This document shows, one piece after another, positions 16,036 to 25,888 of a stretch of 64,000 bases of DNA (positions within the stretch are counted from its first letter, which is position 1; each line of letters starts with the position of its first letter). The notes beneath the pieces are model-generated. The model did no database searches and was not told the DNA's origin. It saw only the letters and a list, made by a program, of their open reading frames with translations. The position numbers and the translations under genes are program-made. Source of the stretch: Pectinatus haikarae (GTDB taxonomy: Bacteria; Bacillota; Negativicutes; Selenomonadales; Selenomonadaceae); the NCBI RefSeq assembly GCF_030813505.1, contig NZ_JAUSUE010000001.1; one strand, written 5' to 3'.

Positions 16036-16629
16036 TTGATAAATCGCAGGAAATTTTTATTTTATACTTTTGGTACAATAGGCAGTCTCATGTTTTTGCC
16101 TCAATTTACTTTCAGCAAAATCGCTTTGGCTGCTTCAGGACAGCCACTCACCTCTCCTCCTATAAAGGAAACGCATCTCAGTTTTGTTCTTCCATTAGAA
16201 AATCGTCAGCAAACTAATATGATCATTATTCATCATATAGGCGGAACCAATCAGGATGTATCTGCAGCAGAAGTTCATCAATGGCATCTAGCAAACGGCT
16301 GGGCGGGAATAGGCTATCACTATGTAATAAGAAAAGATGGCACTATAGAACGCGGCAGACCTGCGGATACCATAGGCGCGCATTGCTACGGCTATAATAA
16401 GACATCTGTAGGCATCAACATAGTAGGCGATTTCGAAACTGCATATCCTACTGAAGCTCAGCTCAATTCAGGTGAATATCTGACAGCATATTTATGTCAG
16501 CTTTATAGATTGAATACCGCCGATAATATTATCTTTGGTCATCGCGATCTTAACAGTACTTTATGCCCGGGAAAAAATTTGTACAGCCAATTGGATGATT
16601 TTAAACAGAAAGTTTTTGCTAAATTATAA
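16036..16629 (+). CDS. N-acetylmuramoyl-L-alanine amidase, Tat-type signal
   Basis: A 197-residue peptidoglycan amidase of the PGRP/T7-lysozyme (Amidase_2) fold. Zinc ligands fit MIIIHHIGG, and GHRDLNSTLCPGKNL near the C terminus; GIGYHYVIRKDGTIERGRP and GAHCYGYNKTSVGI are the family core. The N terminus reads NRRKFLFYTFG then a hydrophobic stretch to about residue 33, a twin-arginine-like signal; a Sec signal cannot be excluded. Translation starts at TTG (16036) after AAGGGAG; no ATG fits the signal peptide. Single gene; role in wall turnover is inferred from family. Confidence 0.9.
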   Translation: MINRRKFLFYTFGTIGSLMFLPQFTFSKIALAASGQPLTSPPIKETHLSFVLPLENRQQTNMIIIHHIGGTNQDVSAAEVHQWHLANGWAGIGYHYVIRKDGTIERGRPADTIGAHCYGYNKTSVGINIVGDFETAYPTEAQLNSGEYLTAYLCQLYRLNTADNIIFGHRDLNSTLCPGKNLYSQLDDFKQKVFAKL

Positions 16630-16974
16630 ATTCATGTAAATTCCCTGCATAATACATAAAACAACAACATAAATACTTATTCATAGAAAAATATATACAC
16701 GGAATATATCAGCTTTACCGATCGCAAAATAATTATTTAAAAATAGCAATCCCGTATAATTTTTGCAGCCATACATTTTTTATAACTATAAAGAATGCTG
16801 ACTTGCAAGTAATGCATCTATATTATATACTTAATAAATATGTATCAAGTTATCGAATCAGGGAATTACTGACACTTTCATTTCAAAATCAGAATTGCCT
16901 CAAGATAGCGGTGGCGGCAATATTAGTTTGCAGTTGTCGCAGTTTTAAATAAATTCACAGGAGGAATAAATTTA
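16630..16974. other. Intergenic region upstream of ybaB
   Basis: 345 bases, AT-rich, no coding frame with a ribosome site. dnaX, which precedes ybaB-recR in many bacteria, is absent here. A candidate promoter for the ybaB operon is listed separately. No SRP RNA signature was seen. Confidence 0.5.
16803..16831 (+). promoter_or_regulatory. Candidate promoter of ybaB-recR-bofA
   Basis: TTGCAA at 16803-16808, 17-base spacer, TATACT at 16826-16831. It is the best sigma-A-like match in the gap and faces ybaB, 144 bases ahead. Confidence 0.45.
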
Positions 16975-17304
16975 ATGTTCAATCCTATGGGCGGCAATAT
17001 GGCCGGCATGATGAAAAAAGTCCAGAAATTACAGCAGCAGATGGCAAAAATGCAAGATGATCTGAAAGAAAAAACTGTTGAAGTATCAAGCGGCGGTGGC
17101 GTTATCAAAGTTATTATGAATGGTGAAAAGCAAGTTGTTTCTCTGACTATTGATCCATCGGCAGTTGATCCGCAGGATGTGGAAATGCTTCAGGATCTTA
17201 TCTCAGCAGCAATAAATGAATCTGTAAAAAAAGTAGACGATATGATGGCTTCGGAGATGGGGAAACTTACAGGCGGCCTTAATATACCCCCAGGAATGTT
17301 TTAA
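16975..17304 (+). CDS. YbaB/EbfC nucleoid-associated protein
   Basis: A 109-residue DNA-binding protein: Met/Gly-rich start, a coiled-coil helix (MMKKVQKLQQQMAKMQDDLKE segment in part), then the EVSSGGGVIKV-type strand and a C-terminal helix. Homologues bind DNA as a tweezer-like dimer. AGGAGG lies before the ATG. The stop codon shares its last base with the recR start, the usual ybaB-recR arrangement. Confidence 0.95.
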   Translation: MFNPMGGNMAGMMKKVQKLQQQMAKMQDDLKEKTVEVSSGGGVIKVIMNGEKQVVSLTIDPSAVDPQDVEMLQDLISAAINESVKKVDDMMASEMGKLTGGLNIPPGMF

Positions 17305-17900
17305 TGCAGTATATTGAACCTTTGGCTAAACTTATTGAGCATCTGCGTACGCTGCCGGGAATAGGTTCAAAAACAGCTGCACGTCTTGCCTATCATATAT
17401 TGGATATGGAGCCTTCAAAGGCAAAGGCTCTGGCCAATGCTATAATCGAAGCCAAAGAAAAAATTGGCTTTTGCAATACCTGTTTCAATTTAAGTGATGT
17501 CAACCCATGCAGCATTTGTTCCGCCCCCAGTCGCGACCATTCAATAATATGTGTCGTTGAACAACCCCGTGATGTTGCAGCAATGGAACGTATGCGTGAT
17601 TTCAAAGGTGTTTATCATGTTCTGCACGGGGTGCTGTCACCACTGGACGGAATAGGTCCCGACAATATAAAGGTCAAAGAACTTCTGGTAAGACTCCAGA
17701 CGGAAAAAATAAAGGAACTCATAATGGCCACCAATCCCAATGTTGAAGGTGAGGCTACCGCAATGTACGTTGCCAAACTGGTAAAGCCGGCAGGGATAAA
17801 GGTTACCCGCATTGCTCACGGACTGCCTGTAGGCGGTGATTTAGAATATGCGGACGAAGTTACCTTGGCAAAAGCATTGGAAAACCGCCGAGAAATTTAA
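17304..17900 (+). CDS. recR: Recombination protein RecR
   Basis: A 198-residue RecR, the clamp-like mediator that helps RecFO load RecA at gaps. It has the helix-hairpin-helix start (LRTLPGIGSKTAARLAYH), a four-cysteine zinc finger (CNTC and CSIC) and a Toprim domain (VVEQPRDVAAMER and NPNVEGEATAMY). Normal length. It overlaps ybaB by one base and is followed 23 bases later by a bofA-like gene. Confidence 0.97.
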   Translation: MQYIEPLAKLIEHLRTLPGIGSKTAARLAYHILDMEPSKAKALANAIIEAKEKIGFCNTCFNLSDVNPCSICSAPSRDHSIICVVEQPRDVAAMERMRDFKGVYHVLHGVLSPLDGIGPDNIKVKELLVRLQTEKIKELIMATNPNVEGEATAMYVAKLVKPAGIKVTRIAHGLPVGGDLEYADEVTLAKALENRREI

Positions 17901-17923
17901 TATTTTTATCAAGGAGTTAAACA

Positions 17924-18178
17924 ATGTTTGACATTAGTCTGGTCATAGCTTTTTTAATAGGTATTTTTATTTTATGCATCATAACAAAAATATTATCTTT
18001 GCCTATGCATATATTATGGAAACTTATCTATAACAGTATTATCGGTGCAATATGCTTATGGCTGGTAAATGCTGTTTTAGGTCTTGCGATACCTATTAAT
18101 TTTTTTACGGCAATATTAGCCGGAACTTTAGGAATACCTGGAGTATTGCTTATCGTGATCTACTATCTTATAAAATGA
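17924..18178 (+). CDS. bofA: BofA-family membrane protein
   Basis: An 84-residue, almost entirely hydrophobic protein with about two to three membrane segments and the ending LGIPGVLLIVIYYLI that marks the pro-sigma-K processing inhibitor family. In Bacillus BofA holds the SpoIVFB protease inactive; in non-sporing Negativicutes the role is unknown. AAGGAG precedes the ATG. Position after recR is the usual one in Firmicutes and supports the call. Confidence 0.88.
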   Translation: MFDISLVIAFLIGIFILCIITKILSLPMHILWKLIYNSIIGAICLWLVNAVLGLAIPINFFTAILAGTLGIPGVLLIVIYYLIK

Positions 18179-18206
18179 CTTGCCCGTTATATGAAACCAA
18201 GTATAT

Positions 18207-18250
18207 TATATAAATTAAAGCCCCCAAATCTGGGGGCTTTAATTTATATA
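18207..18250. terminator. Bidirectional terminator between bofA and csaB
   Basis: A perfect 19-base stem, 18207-18225 with 18232-18250, with a CCCCC/GGGGG core, AT flanks and a 6-base loop. The symmetry gives U-runs on both strands; it separates two convergent transcripts. Confidence 0.92.
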
Positions 18251-18289
18251 TGCCACATTATTTACATAAAAAACTTCAATTGCTCGATA

Positions 18290-19402
18290 TTATATAGTTT
18301 TTTGTTTTTTTATTAAACCTAACGCCAACTCTGCGTTGCTGGAGGCTGCACTGCGCAGCTCAGATAATCGCTGCCCATTTTCTTCTCTGCATTTGTCCTT
18401 ATTTTGCCATTTTGCAGCAAATTGAACAAAAATACTTTCAGCTGTTGCACTTTCCAAATCGTCAGCAGCTTTTTCACCTATGGAATTCAAAAATCGGTCT
18501 ACCTTGGGATCATAGGACAGACCTACCATTGGCACTCCCATTACACCGGCAAATATCAATGCGTGCAATCTTATTGATATAAGCATGTCCAAATTTCCCG
18601 TTATTGATAACAGTTCACTTGTGGTATATTCGTCATTAAGCAATATTGGTGCCGACTTCATATAGGCCGCTATTTTTTCAGCTGCTGCGACATCTTCAGG
18701 ATACTGCATAGGTATAAACACTATCTGTGCGCCATAAGATGTTCCTATCCTGTCGGAAACCTCTGCGAGCACCTTTTTGTAATTGATCAGTCCACGCCAC
18801 TCTCTCGCATAAATTCCTACTATCGGTTTTGTGCGTGAGATCTTATTTTTAGATAAAATATGCTGGCCAATATTTTTTTCCACAGAGTGAATTGCTAAAA
18901 CCGGATCGGCTGTGACCTTGATAAGGGGTTTGGAAATATGCATCTGCTCCAATTCAGTCAAGGATTCTTTATCTCTGACTGTGATAAGCCTTGCATGATT
19001 GCAGAACCAGCGCATAAGTCTGCGCGGCAGCCAGCCAAAAACCGGACCAATACCTTGTGCATAAAGCATGACAGGTGTTTTTACCAAAATGGACAAAAAA
19101 AGGATTCCCATATAATAATATAAACTGCGTCCGCTGGTCACGTTCTGCAACAGACTGCCGCCGCCGCTTATCAGTAAGTCTGCATTTTTTAAAGCTTTCA
19201 CAATGGAAAACACCGACAGCCAGTTTATTGATTTTACGCCATGTCTCTTTGCCGTGTCAGCCGGATTTGTCGATATGACGGTAAATTTAATCTTGGGATC
19301 AAGATCGGTAAAAACTTCCAGCATTGCCGCCAGCATTGCCTCATCACCGGCATTTTTAGAACCATAATACCCAGAAACTACAATATTATTCATGCCCGGC
19401 AT
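18290..19402 (-). CDS. csaB: CsaB-like polysaccharide pyruvyl transferase
   Basis: A 370-residue pyruvyl transferase. In Bacillus CsaB adds ketal pyruvate to the secondary wall polymer that SLH domains bind. NIVVSGYYGSKNAGDEAML at the start, LLISGGGSLLQ and SIRLHALIFAGVMGVPMVGLSYDPKV are family motifs. The first ATG (19402) is four bases from AGGAGG; a second at 19393 is possible. It overlaps the upstream DUF5693 gene by 17 bases. SLH-type outer-membrane anchoring in Negativicutes makes the gene relevant to the envelope, but the acceptor polymer here is not known. Confidence 0.92.
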   Translation of the reverse strand: MPGMNNIVVSGYYGSKNAGDEAMLAAMLEVFTDLDPKIKFTVISTNPADTAKRHGVKSINWLSVFSIVKALKNADLLISGGGSLLQNVTSGRSLYYYMGILFLSILVKTPVMLYAQGIGPVFGWLPRRLMRWFCNHARLITVRDKESLTELEQMHISKPLIKVTADPVLAIHSVEKNIGQHILSKNKISRTKPIVGIYAREWRGLINYKKVLAEVSDRIGTSYGAQIVFIPMQYPEDVAAAEKIAAYMKSAPILLNDEYTTSELLSITGNLDMLISIRLHALIFAGVMGVPMVGLSYDPKVDRFLNSIGEKAADDLESATAESIFVQFAAKWQNKDKCREENGQRLSELRSAASSNAELALGLIKKQKTI

Positions 19403-21449
19403 TTTTCCTCCTCTCCAATACAGAAGAGAAATGCCGCCAAAGTTCCAATATCAACAATACCAGAAAACCAAGCAGCGCACCAAATACGACACCGCCAACA
19501 CCACGGACCAGAGACATATAAACAGGTGTACGCATGTGGGCAAAAGTTTCGACCATTGAGCCTTGTCCTATAGTAGCAGCAAAGACCAATATACCGAAGA
19601 TAAATACAGGCCATTTCCTAAGCCATGCCATTACCATAATAAAAAACGCCGGATGACCGATAAACAATTCTTTTGACCGAGGTCTGGCAAAGAATGTTTT
19701 TTCCAAAATAGCGCGTATTTTTAATTCTATGCCGGGTACAGGAAAGCCGGCTGTGTGTCCCGATCGTTCGATAAATACTACCATAGCTAATGCCAGCATG
19801 ACGAAAATCATTAATGTTTTCACCAATATTTTCATATTTAGAAAATGCTTTATCTGTTCAATTATATTCATAGGAACCAAAGGATTGTCGTCGTCAAAAA
19901 CGTTAAAGCGCTGACAAAGCGCTATTCCCACTAATATCATCGGCAGGACAAACGTAAGCTTTATCCCCCTGAAAATTTCAATTTCAAGGAAATAACGCAC
20001 ATCAGATAAAATACCGGAAAGGTAAGCAGCGCCTATCAGGGAAATCGCACTTGTCACAATTATCATCCCAAAAGACAACAACATTATACGCAGGAAAGAA
20101 GAATTTTTGCTGCGTTTTATATCTTTCATTTTATCCAGTAAATATATCATAGCCAGGGTCGGAAACAAATTGGCCGCGGCAAAGGCCCCCAGAACACGTA
20201 TTTTATTGCCATGACCCATAGCCAGAGGAATCACACAGATCAGCGTGATCAAGACAAAGAGCATATACTGATATTTTAATTTAAAATCAGGTATAATAAG
20301 TGATAAATACAGTACGCCTGCGGCACAGATGCCGATCATTATGAATATGCGCAAAAGCTGACTGCCGTCATATATTTCCAAGCTGCCTGCCGGTCCTATT
20401 TCAAACCCCTTAGCCTCTAATTTATCTCTGGTATCAGCAAAATACTTTATATTGGTCTGCATCACAGAAAGACCTGTAGCAGGTTTCTCGTACGGACGCA
20501 GAAGATCAATACGTATATTTCGTTCCTCGTCAGTATTGCTCCAGCGTTCTACCGCATCGGCCAGTTTCATTTTAGGCTGCTCATCTTTAGGAATAGTGTA
20601 CAGACGGGCCGCCTTATAATCCAATCCCTGTGCTATATCAACCAATCCGTCCTGCGGGTAAAATTTCAACTGTGAAACATTTTCTATCATGCCCAATGTT
20701 ATATCACGCTGCTTCATTTTTTCTACGGTATAATTCAGCAGTTTTGGCGCTCCCAATGTCTGCGGTCCGGAAAAAACTATATCGGATATTTTAATGCCGT
20801 TCAATCTGTCAAAGACAGCATCAATTTCCTTTTCCGTGACATCGGTATAATTGCTGGGACGCGCTATAACATAAAATCCTGCCGCATTTACAGCTTTCAT
20901 TTCATCTGTAGGCATTCCCAGATTCATTTTCAAAAAATTTTCATAGTTAGCTTTTACCGCCAGAACTTCGCTGCTGCCGACAGACAACGTCCGCACACGT
21001 TCATTGCCGAGCCGCAAAAGCAAATCTTCTTTTACTTCCTTGAACGTCTGGGGATCATTACCTGTTACATAAACATCTGTCCCCACTATTTTCCCGGCAG
21101 ATACCAACGCTGACCAATCCGGATCAGAAAGAGATCCGTTATGATAGCGCTGCAAGATCTCGCTTCCCGATGTTGCAGCAGCTTTTCCGTTTTCATTCAG
21201 TTTTTTGAATGTGGTTTCGTAAACAGCCAGCGATGTTATTCCTGCTTTTTTTGTTTCAGCAAGCACTTCAGACGGTGGCAGCCCCTCATTTTCTGCTAAT
21301 TTTAATAAATCTTCATAATCAAGAGCCAGCTCTATAGTCGCATTGCTGCTTTCCACATGATAACGCTGAAAACTTATTACCAGCCCAGCAACAAGACCTA
21401 TTGCAATCAGCAGTATAAACCAGCGGTTATAATTGAAAACCCTCAACAT
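19386..21449 (-). CDS. DUF5693-like multi-spanning membrane protein
   Basis: A 687-residue protein of unknown function. One N-terminal membrane helix (about residues 10-27) is followed by an extracytoplasmic domain of about 340 residues and then roughly eight hydrophobic helices to the C terminus, where a GAxxG-rich helix pair ends the chain. The layout and its position directly before csaB match the DUF5693 family of Firmicutes. ATG 21449 follows AAGGTGGG; an in-frame GTG nine bases earlier overlaps the ribosome site and is rejected. The link with csaB suggests export or anchoring of a surface polymer, as inference only. Confidence 0.8.
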   Translation of the reverse strand: MLRVFNYNRWFILLIAIGLVAGLVISFQRYHVESSNATIELALDYEDLLKLAENEGLPPSEVLAETKKAGITSLAVYETTFKKLNENGKAAATSGSEILQRYHNGSLSDPDWSALVSAGKIVGTDVYVTGNDPQTFKEVKEDLLLRLGNERVRTLSVGSSEVLAVKANYENFLKMNLGMPTDEMKAVNAAGFYVIARPSNYTDVTEKEIDAVFDRLNGIKISDIVFSGPQTLGAPKLLNYTVEKMKQRDITLGMIENVSQLKFYPQDGLVDIAQGLDYKAARLYTIPKDEQPKMKLADAVERWSNTDEERNIRIDLLRPYEKPATGLSVMQTNIKYFADTRDKLEAKGFEIGPAGSLEIYDGSQLLRIFIMIGICAAGVLYLSLIIPDFKLKYQYMLFVLITLICVIPLAMGHGNKIRVLGAFAAANLFPTLAMIYLLDKMKDIKRSKNSSFLRIMLLSFGMIIVTSAISLIGAAYLSGILSDVRYFLEIEIFRGIKLTFVLPMILVGIALCQRFNVFDDDNPLVPMNIIEQIKHFLNMKILVKTLMIFVMLALAMVVFIERSGHTAGFPVPGIELKIRAILEKTFFARPRSKELFIGHPAFFIMVMAWLRKWPVFIFGILVFAATIGQGSMVETFAHMRTPVYMSLVRGVGGVVFGALLGFLVLLILELWRHFSSVLERRKNAGHE

Positions 21450-21463
21450 TTTTCCCACCTTAT

Positions 21464-22150
21464 CTATTCTTTGTGAGCACTTGCTTTAATGGATATCTGA
21501 TTGTCTTCCTGCGTAACAGACTTAATCTCTGCACCAAAAGGCAACTTGCTTTTATCAAGAAGCATTACATCATTTTTCGTATTTAAGCTGATTTTCCCCA
21601 GTAAACTGTTTTCAACATCAAATTCTGCAATTTTAAAATAAATATTTCCGTCTGAAGTATACAGATATCCGCTCATATTGGCTGCTATATTGTTGTTCAA
21701 TATAGGTATATCAGCCTTTACAGTGACGATCTGAGGCGTAATATTCACAGTGGCGCTGTGCAGTCTGTTTATTTTCTGCAAAAGCAGCTTTTCAAGTGAT
21801 TTTGCGTCAATAGTACAGGAAAGATCAATATTTTCCGCTCTGTCTAATGTAAAACGTTCCCTCAGCAGATCAGTCATATTTATATGCAGATTACTGCCGG
21901 TCAGCAAAAGATCATGTACTTCTGTCTGCCCGATAACGGCACTGTCAGCTTTATAATCAATACTATCTATCTGCCCGCTGGCTATCATGAAAGGCGGATG
22001 AGTCTGTACCTCACCTTGTATAGCATGCGCCTGCATATCATTTTGCAAATAATTATATACCGTATAGGAAATATAATTAGGCAAAATCAAACTTGTCAGT
22101 ACCGTAATGACTATTATCAATACTGAAACGATAATTAAAATTTTACGCAA
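21464..22150 (-). CDS. DUF2993 (LmeA-like) lipid-binding protein, membrane anchored
   Basis: About 228 residues: an N-terminal membrane anchor (ILIIVSVLIIVITVLTSLI region) and a beta-rich outer domain with the DUF2993 pattern, including IDSIDYKADSAVIG and DLLLTGSNLHINM. Homologues bind phospholipid. Start choice: TTG at 22150 lies four bases after GGTGAG; a GTG at 22159 is the alternative, and a longer frame would run into prfB. It precedes the DUF5693 gene by 14 bases in the secA-prfB-csaB operon. Function here is unknown; transport of envelope lipid is a possibility. Confidence 0.75.
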   Translation of the reverse strand: MRKILIIVSVLIIVITVLTSLILPNYISYTVYNYLQNDMQAHAIQGEVQTHPPFMIASGQIDSIDYKADSAVIGQTEVHDLLLTGSNLHINMTDLLRERFTLDRAENIDLSCTIDAKSLEKLLLQKINRLHSATVNITPQIVTVKADIPILNNNIAANMSGYLYTSDGNIYFKIAEFDVENSLLGKISLNTKNDVMLLDKSKLPFGAEIKSVTQEDNQISIKASAHKE

Positions 22151-22217
22151 TTTTCTCACCCTGCAGCAATAAAAAACATTGCCATCATAATTATAAAATA
22201 GGACAACAGTTGCTGTC

Positions 22218-23325
22218 TCACAGCTGTTTATTGGCCTTTGCACGCAGATAATTTTCTATGAATAAATTGATACCGCCGTCCATTACTCCCTGCGTATCAC
22301 TTGTTTCGACATTAGTTCGATGGTCCTTTACAAGATTATACGGATGGAATACATACGAGCGTATCTGACTGCCCCATTCTATTTTTTGCTGATCACCCTC
22401 AAGCTTGGCAAGTTCAGCCTCTTTTTTTTGTATTTCCAATTCAAAAAGACGTGCACGCAAAAGTTTGAGGCACTGCTCTCTGTTCTGCAGCTGAGAACGT
22501 TGATTCTGACACTGTGCCACAACGCCTGTGGGTATATGTGTCATGCGGACTGCCGAATCTGTCTTATTTATATGCTGCCCGCCTGCACCGCTTGCTCTGT
22601 AAGTGTCAACCCGCACATCTGCCATATTGATATCAAGCTCGACATTATCATCTATTTCCGGCATTACATCACAAGCAGAAAATGATGTATGCCGCCGCGC
22701 ATTCGCATCAAAAGGAGAAATCCTCACCAATCGGTGCACCCCTTTTTCAGCCTTCAGATATCCATATGCATTATGCCCCTTGATCATCAGTGTGACTGAT
22801 TTTACCCCCGCTTCATCTCCGGGCAGCAGATCAACAGTTTCGACCCCAAATTTATTTTTTTCTGCCCAGCGGCCATACATGCGCAAAAGCATCTGCGTCC
22901 AATCCTGAGCTTCCGTTCCGCCTGCGCCGGCATGAAGAGTCAATATAGCATTATTGGCATCATATTTTCCCGACAATAATATTTCCAGTTCTAATTTTTC
23001 GATCTGATCTTTTATTTCATTGATTTCCTGTTCTACATCACTGCAGACAGATTCATCCTTATCTTCCATCCCCATTTCCCAAAGCACCTGCATATCATCA
23101 TACTTGTTAAGCATGCTCTGGTAACGTTCCACGCCATCCTTCAGCGTATTTAATTCAGTAGACACTGCCTGGGCTTTTTCAGTATCATCCCAGAAAGCCG
23201 GTTCGCCCATCTTATATTCCAATTCCGCTATTTTTTCTTTTTTATGAGCGACGTCAAAGTGAAGCCCCCATTTCATCCAGTTTTTTCTTTAAGTCAACTA
23301 TCGTTACACGCAAGTCTTCTAACAC
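22218..23325 (-). CDS. prfB: Peptide chain release factor 2, programmed +1 frameshift
   Basis: RF2 releases peptides at UGA and UAA. The main frame holds the RF2 tripeptide SPF (RISPFDANARR) and the GGQ loop (GAGGQHINKTDSA). It is joined to a 23-codon upstream frame (GTG start at 23325, alternative GTG 23334) through CTT TGA C at 23253-23259: the in-frame TGA is skipped by one base to give a 368-residue protein. GGGGG five bases before the CTT acts as the internal Shine-Dalgarno-like stimulator. The result is autoregulation by RF2 level. It follows secA after 40 bases. Confidence 0.95.
23253..23268 (-). promoter_or_regulatory. RF2 +1 recoding site
   Basis: Read on the minus strand: GGGGG, CTTCA, CTT TGA C. 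The slippery CUU and the UGA stop with following C are those of classical bacterial RF2 autoregulation. Downstream of the shift the frame continues as Asp-Val-Ala. Confidence 0.93.
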
Positions 23326-23365
23326 TGTATTCACATCCTTAAATAATTATAGGCAAAATATTCTT

Positions 23366-25888
23366 TTACTTATTCCGTCCACAGCAATTCTTATATTTCT
23401 TCCCGCTGCCGCAAGGGCAGGGATCATTTCTTCCAACAGTATCCGCTTTCACCACAGGCTTTTTCTTACTGTCAGCAGCTTCCTCACCATGGGAAGCCGT
23501 AGCTCCCTTCAAGCGATCTTCCAGCGGCGGCTGTTCCTGCTGTACGATATTCACCCTGTACATCAGTTTGGCAACATCTTCCTGAATACTGCTGATCATA
23601 GCCTGGAACATATCATAGGCTTCGATCTTATATTCAACAAGAGGGTTTTTCTGTCCGTACGCCCGCAGCCCGATCCCTTCACGGACCATATCCATTTCAT
23701 CAAGATGCTCCATCCACTTACTGTCCACTATCTTGAGCATGACAATTTTTTCCAGCTCGCGCATGTTATCTTCACCGAACAGTTTTTCACGAGCATTATA
23801 AGTGTCATCCGCTGTTTTATATAAATAATTTTCCAGCTCGTCCCTGCTCATATTTTCAAGAGTTTCTTTTGAAAACGTATCTTTTGGTGCATAAATTTTT
23901 TCTGCATCCTCAATGAGTCCCTGAATATTCCATTCTTCGGGATATACTTTTTCGTTGGCAAATACATCCATTTCGTGTTTGACAATATCATGTATCATGC
24001 CGAGTATATTTTCCTTAAGATTATCTTCAAGCAGTACTTTGCGGCGCTGCCCATATATAACTTCACGCTGCTGGTTCATAACATCATCATATTCCAGAAC
24101 ATGTTTGCGAATATCAAAATTACGTGCCTCTACCTTTTTCTGTGCCTGCTCAATAGAACGGGTAACAAGTTTATGCTCGATAGGATCATCCTCTCCCATA
24201 CCAAGCTTATCCATTATATTGGCAATATTATCCGAACCGAACAGGCGCATCAAATCATCTTCCAGTGATAAATAAAATCTTGAAGAGCCTGGATCTCCCT
24301 GACGTCCGGCACGTCCGCGCAGCTGATTATCAATGCGGCGTGATTCATGGCGTTCTGTACCTATGATATGCAGACCGCCGTTAGCTGCCACACCTTCGCC
24401 CAGCGTAATGTCAGTCCCGCGCCCGGCCATATTTGTGGCGATCGTTACAGCTCCTGCCTGCCCGGCTCCTGCGATTATCTGCGCTTCTTTTTCATGATAT
24501 TTCGCGTTTAACACATTATGAGGAATATGACTTTTTTTCAAAAGGTCACTCAGTTCTTCCGACTGAACAATTGACGTCGTACCGACCAGTACCGGCTGTC
24601 CTTTTGAATGATAATCACCGATTGCACTCACTACTGCTTTCAGTTTTGCCTTTTTCGTTTTGTAAATAACATCGGGGTAATCGGTGCGCAGAACAGGTTT
24701 ATTAGTAGGGGCGACTATAACCGGCAGCTTATATATTTTAAGGAATTCATCTTCCTCTGTTTTTGCTGTACCGGTCATGCCTGACAGCTTATCATACATA
24801 CGGAAATAATTCTGAAAAGTTATAGTTGCCAAAGTTTGTGATTCACGTTGTATCTTTACATTTTCCTTTGCCTCAATAGCCTGATGCAGCCCGTCGGAAT
24901 AACGTCTGCCGACCATGAGACGGCCCGTGAATTCATCGACAATAATAATTTCATTATCCCGCACAACATAATCCCTGTCGCGTTTCATCATTGCCTTTGC
25001 ACGCAGGGCCTGAGTAAAGCAGTGAGACATTTCTATATTTGCAGTATCGTACAGATTATCTATATTCAGCGCTTTTTCCACTTTGGAGACAGCTGATTCC
25101 AAGGGAGATACAGTTTTTTCCTTTTCGTTGAGAGTGTAGTCTTCCCCCTCTTTCAGCGGAGCCACGGCTCTTGCCATTATGGAATACATATTGGTAGATT
25201 TACTGCCCGGTCCTGAAATAATAAGAGGCGTGCGCGCTTCATCAATCAATATACTGTCTACTTCATCGACAATAGCATAGTGAAGTTCCCTCTGCACCAT
25301 CTGATCTTTGCCTATGACCATATTATCCCGCAGATAATCAAAACCGAATTCATTATTTGTACCGAAAGTTACATCACAATTATAGGCAAACTTACGTTCA
25401 GCAAAATCCATATCGTGTGTGATAAGGCCCACTGACAAACCGAGAGTGCGGTATAGGCGTCCCATCCACTCACTGTCCCGTTTAGCCAGATAATCATTAA
25501 CTGTTATCATATGTACACCGTTTTGAGACAAAGCATTAAGATACACCGGAGCTGTCGCCACCAGAGTCTTACCTTCGCCTGTCTTCATTTCAGCGATTTT
25601 TCCTTCGTGCAGACAAATACCGCCGATCAGCTGTACATCAAAATGCCGCATTGCCAGTGTGCGCCTGGAAGCCTCACGCACAACAGCAAAAGCCTCGGGC
25701 AGAATCGAATTCAACGATTCACCATTAGCCACGCGTTCTTTAAATTTTTCCGTGTTGCCGCATAAAGAACCATCACTCATTTTCCTGTATTCCGGTTCAA
25801 GCAAATTTATCTGTTCAACAATGCCGCGCATGCGTTTTATTTCTTTATCATTATTATCGCCAAGCAAAATTTTTAAAAAACCTAACAA
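23366..25888 (-). CDS. secA: Preprotein translocase ATPase SecA
   Basis: An 840-residue SecA. Motifs: MKTGEGKTL (Walker A), VDEVDSILIDEARTPL (DEAD box), GTDITLGEG and QLRGRAGRQGD (motif VI), and a C-terminal zinc tail CPCGSGKKYKNCC that binds SecB or phospholipid. Translation begins at TTG 25888 after GAGGTGA; the following LGFLKILLGDN fits SecA N termini. It heads the operon with prfB and envelope genes. Confidence 0.97.
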   Translation of the reverse strand: MLGFLKILLGDNNDKEIKRMRGIVEQINLLEPEYRKMSDGSLCGNTEKFKERVANGESLNSILPEAFAVVREASRRTLAMRHFDVQLIGGICLHEGKIAEMKTGEGKTLVATAPVYLNALSQNGVHMITVNDYLAKRDSEWMGRLYRTLGLSVGLITHDMDFAERKFAYNCDVTFGTNNEFGFDYLRDNMVIGKDQMVQRELHYAIVDEVDSILIDEARTPLIISGPGSKSTNMYSIMARAVAPLKEGEDYTLNEKEKTVSPLESAVSKVEKALNIDNLYDTANIEMSHCFTQALRAKAMMKRDRDYVVRDNEIIIVDEFTGRLMVGRRYSDGLHQAIEAKENVKIQRESQTLATITFQNYFRMYDKLSGMTGTAKTEEDEFLKIYKLPVIVAPTNKPVLRTDYPDVIYKTKKAKLKAVVSAIGDYHSKGQPVLVGTTSIVQSEELSDLLKKSHIPHNVLNAKYHEKEAQIIAGAGQAGAVTIATNMAGRGTDITLGEGVAANGGLHIIGTERHESRRIDNQLRGRAGRQGDPGSSRFYLSLEDDLMRLFGSDNIANIMDKLGMGEDDPIEHKLVTRSIEQAQKKVEARNFDIRKHVLEYDDVMNQQREVIYGQRRKVLLEDNLKENILGMIHDIVKHEMDVFANEKVYPEEWNIQGLIEDAEKIYAPKDTFSKETLENMSRDELENYLYKTADDTYNAREKLFGEDNMRELEKIVMLKIVDSKWMEHLDEMDMVREGIGLRAYGQKNPLVEYKIEAYDMFQAMISSIQEDVAKLMYRVNIVQQEQPPLEDRLKGATASHGEEAADSKKKPVVKADTVGRNDPCPCGSGKKYKNCCGRNK

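Noticed and set aside
16880..16960. GC-richer patch upstream of ybaB considered as SRP RNA
   Set aside because: Lacks the conserved SRP Alu/apical motif segments; no stable stem of the right form was found.
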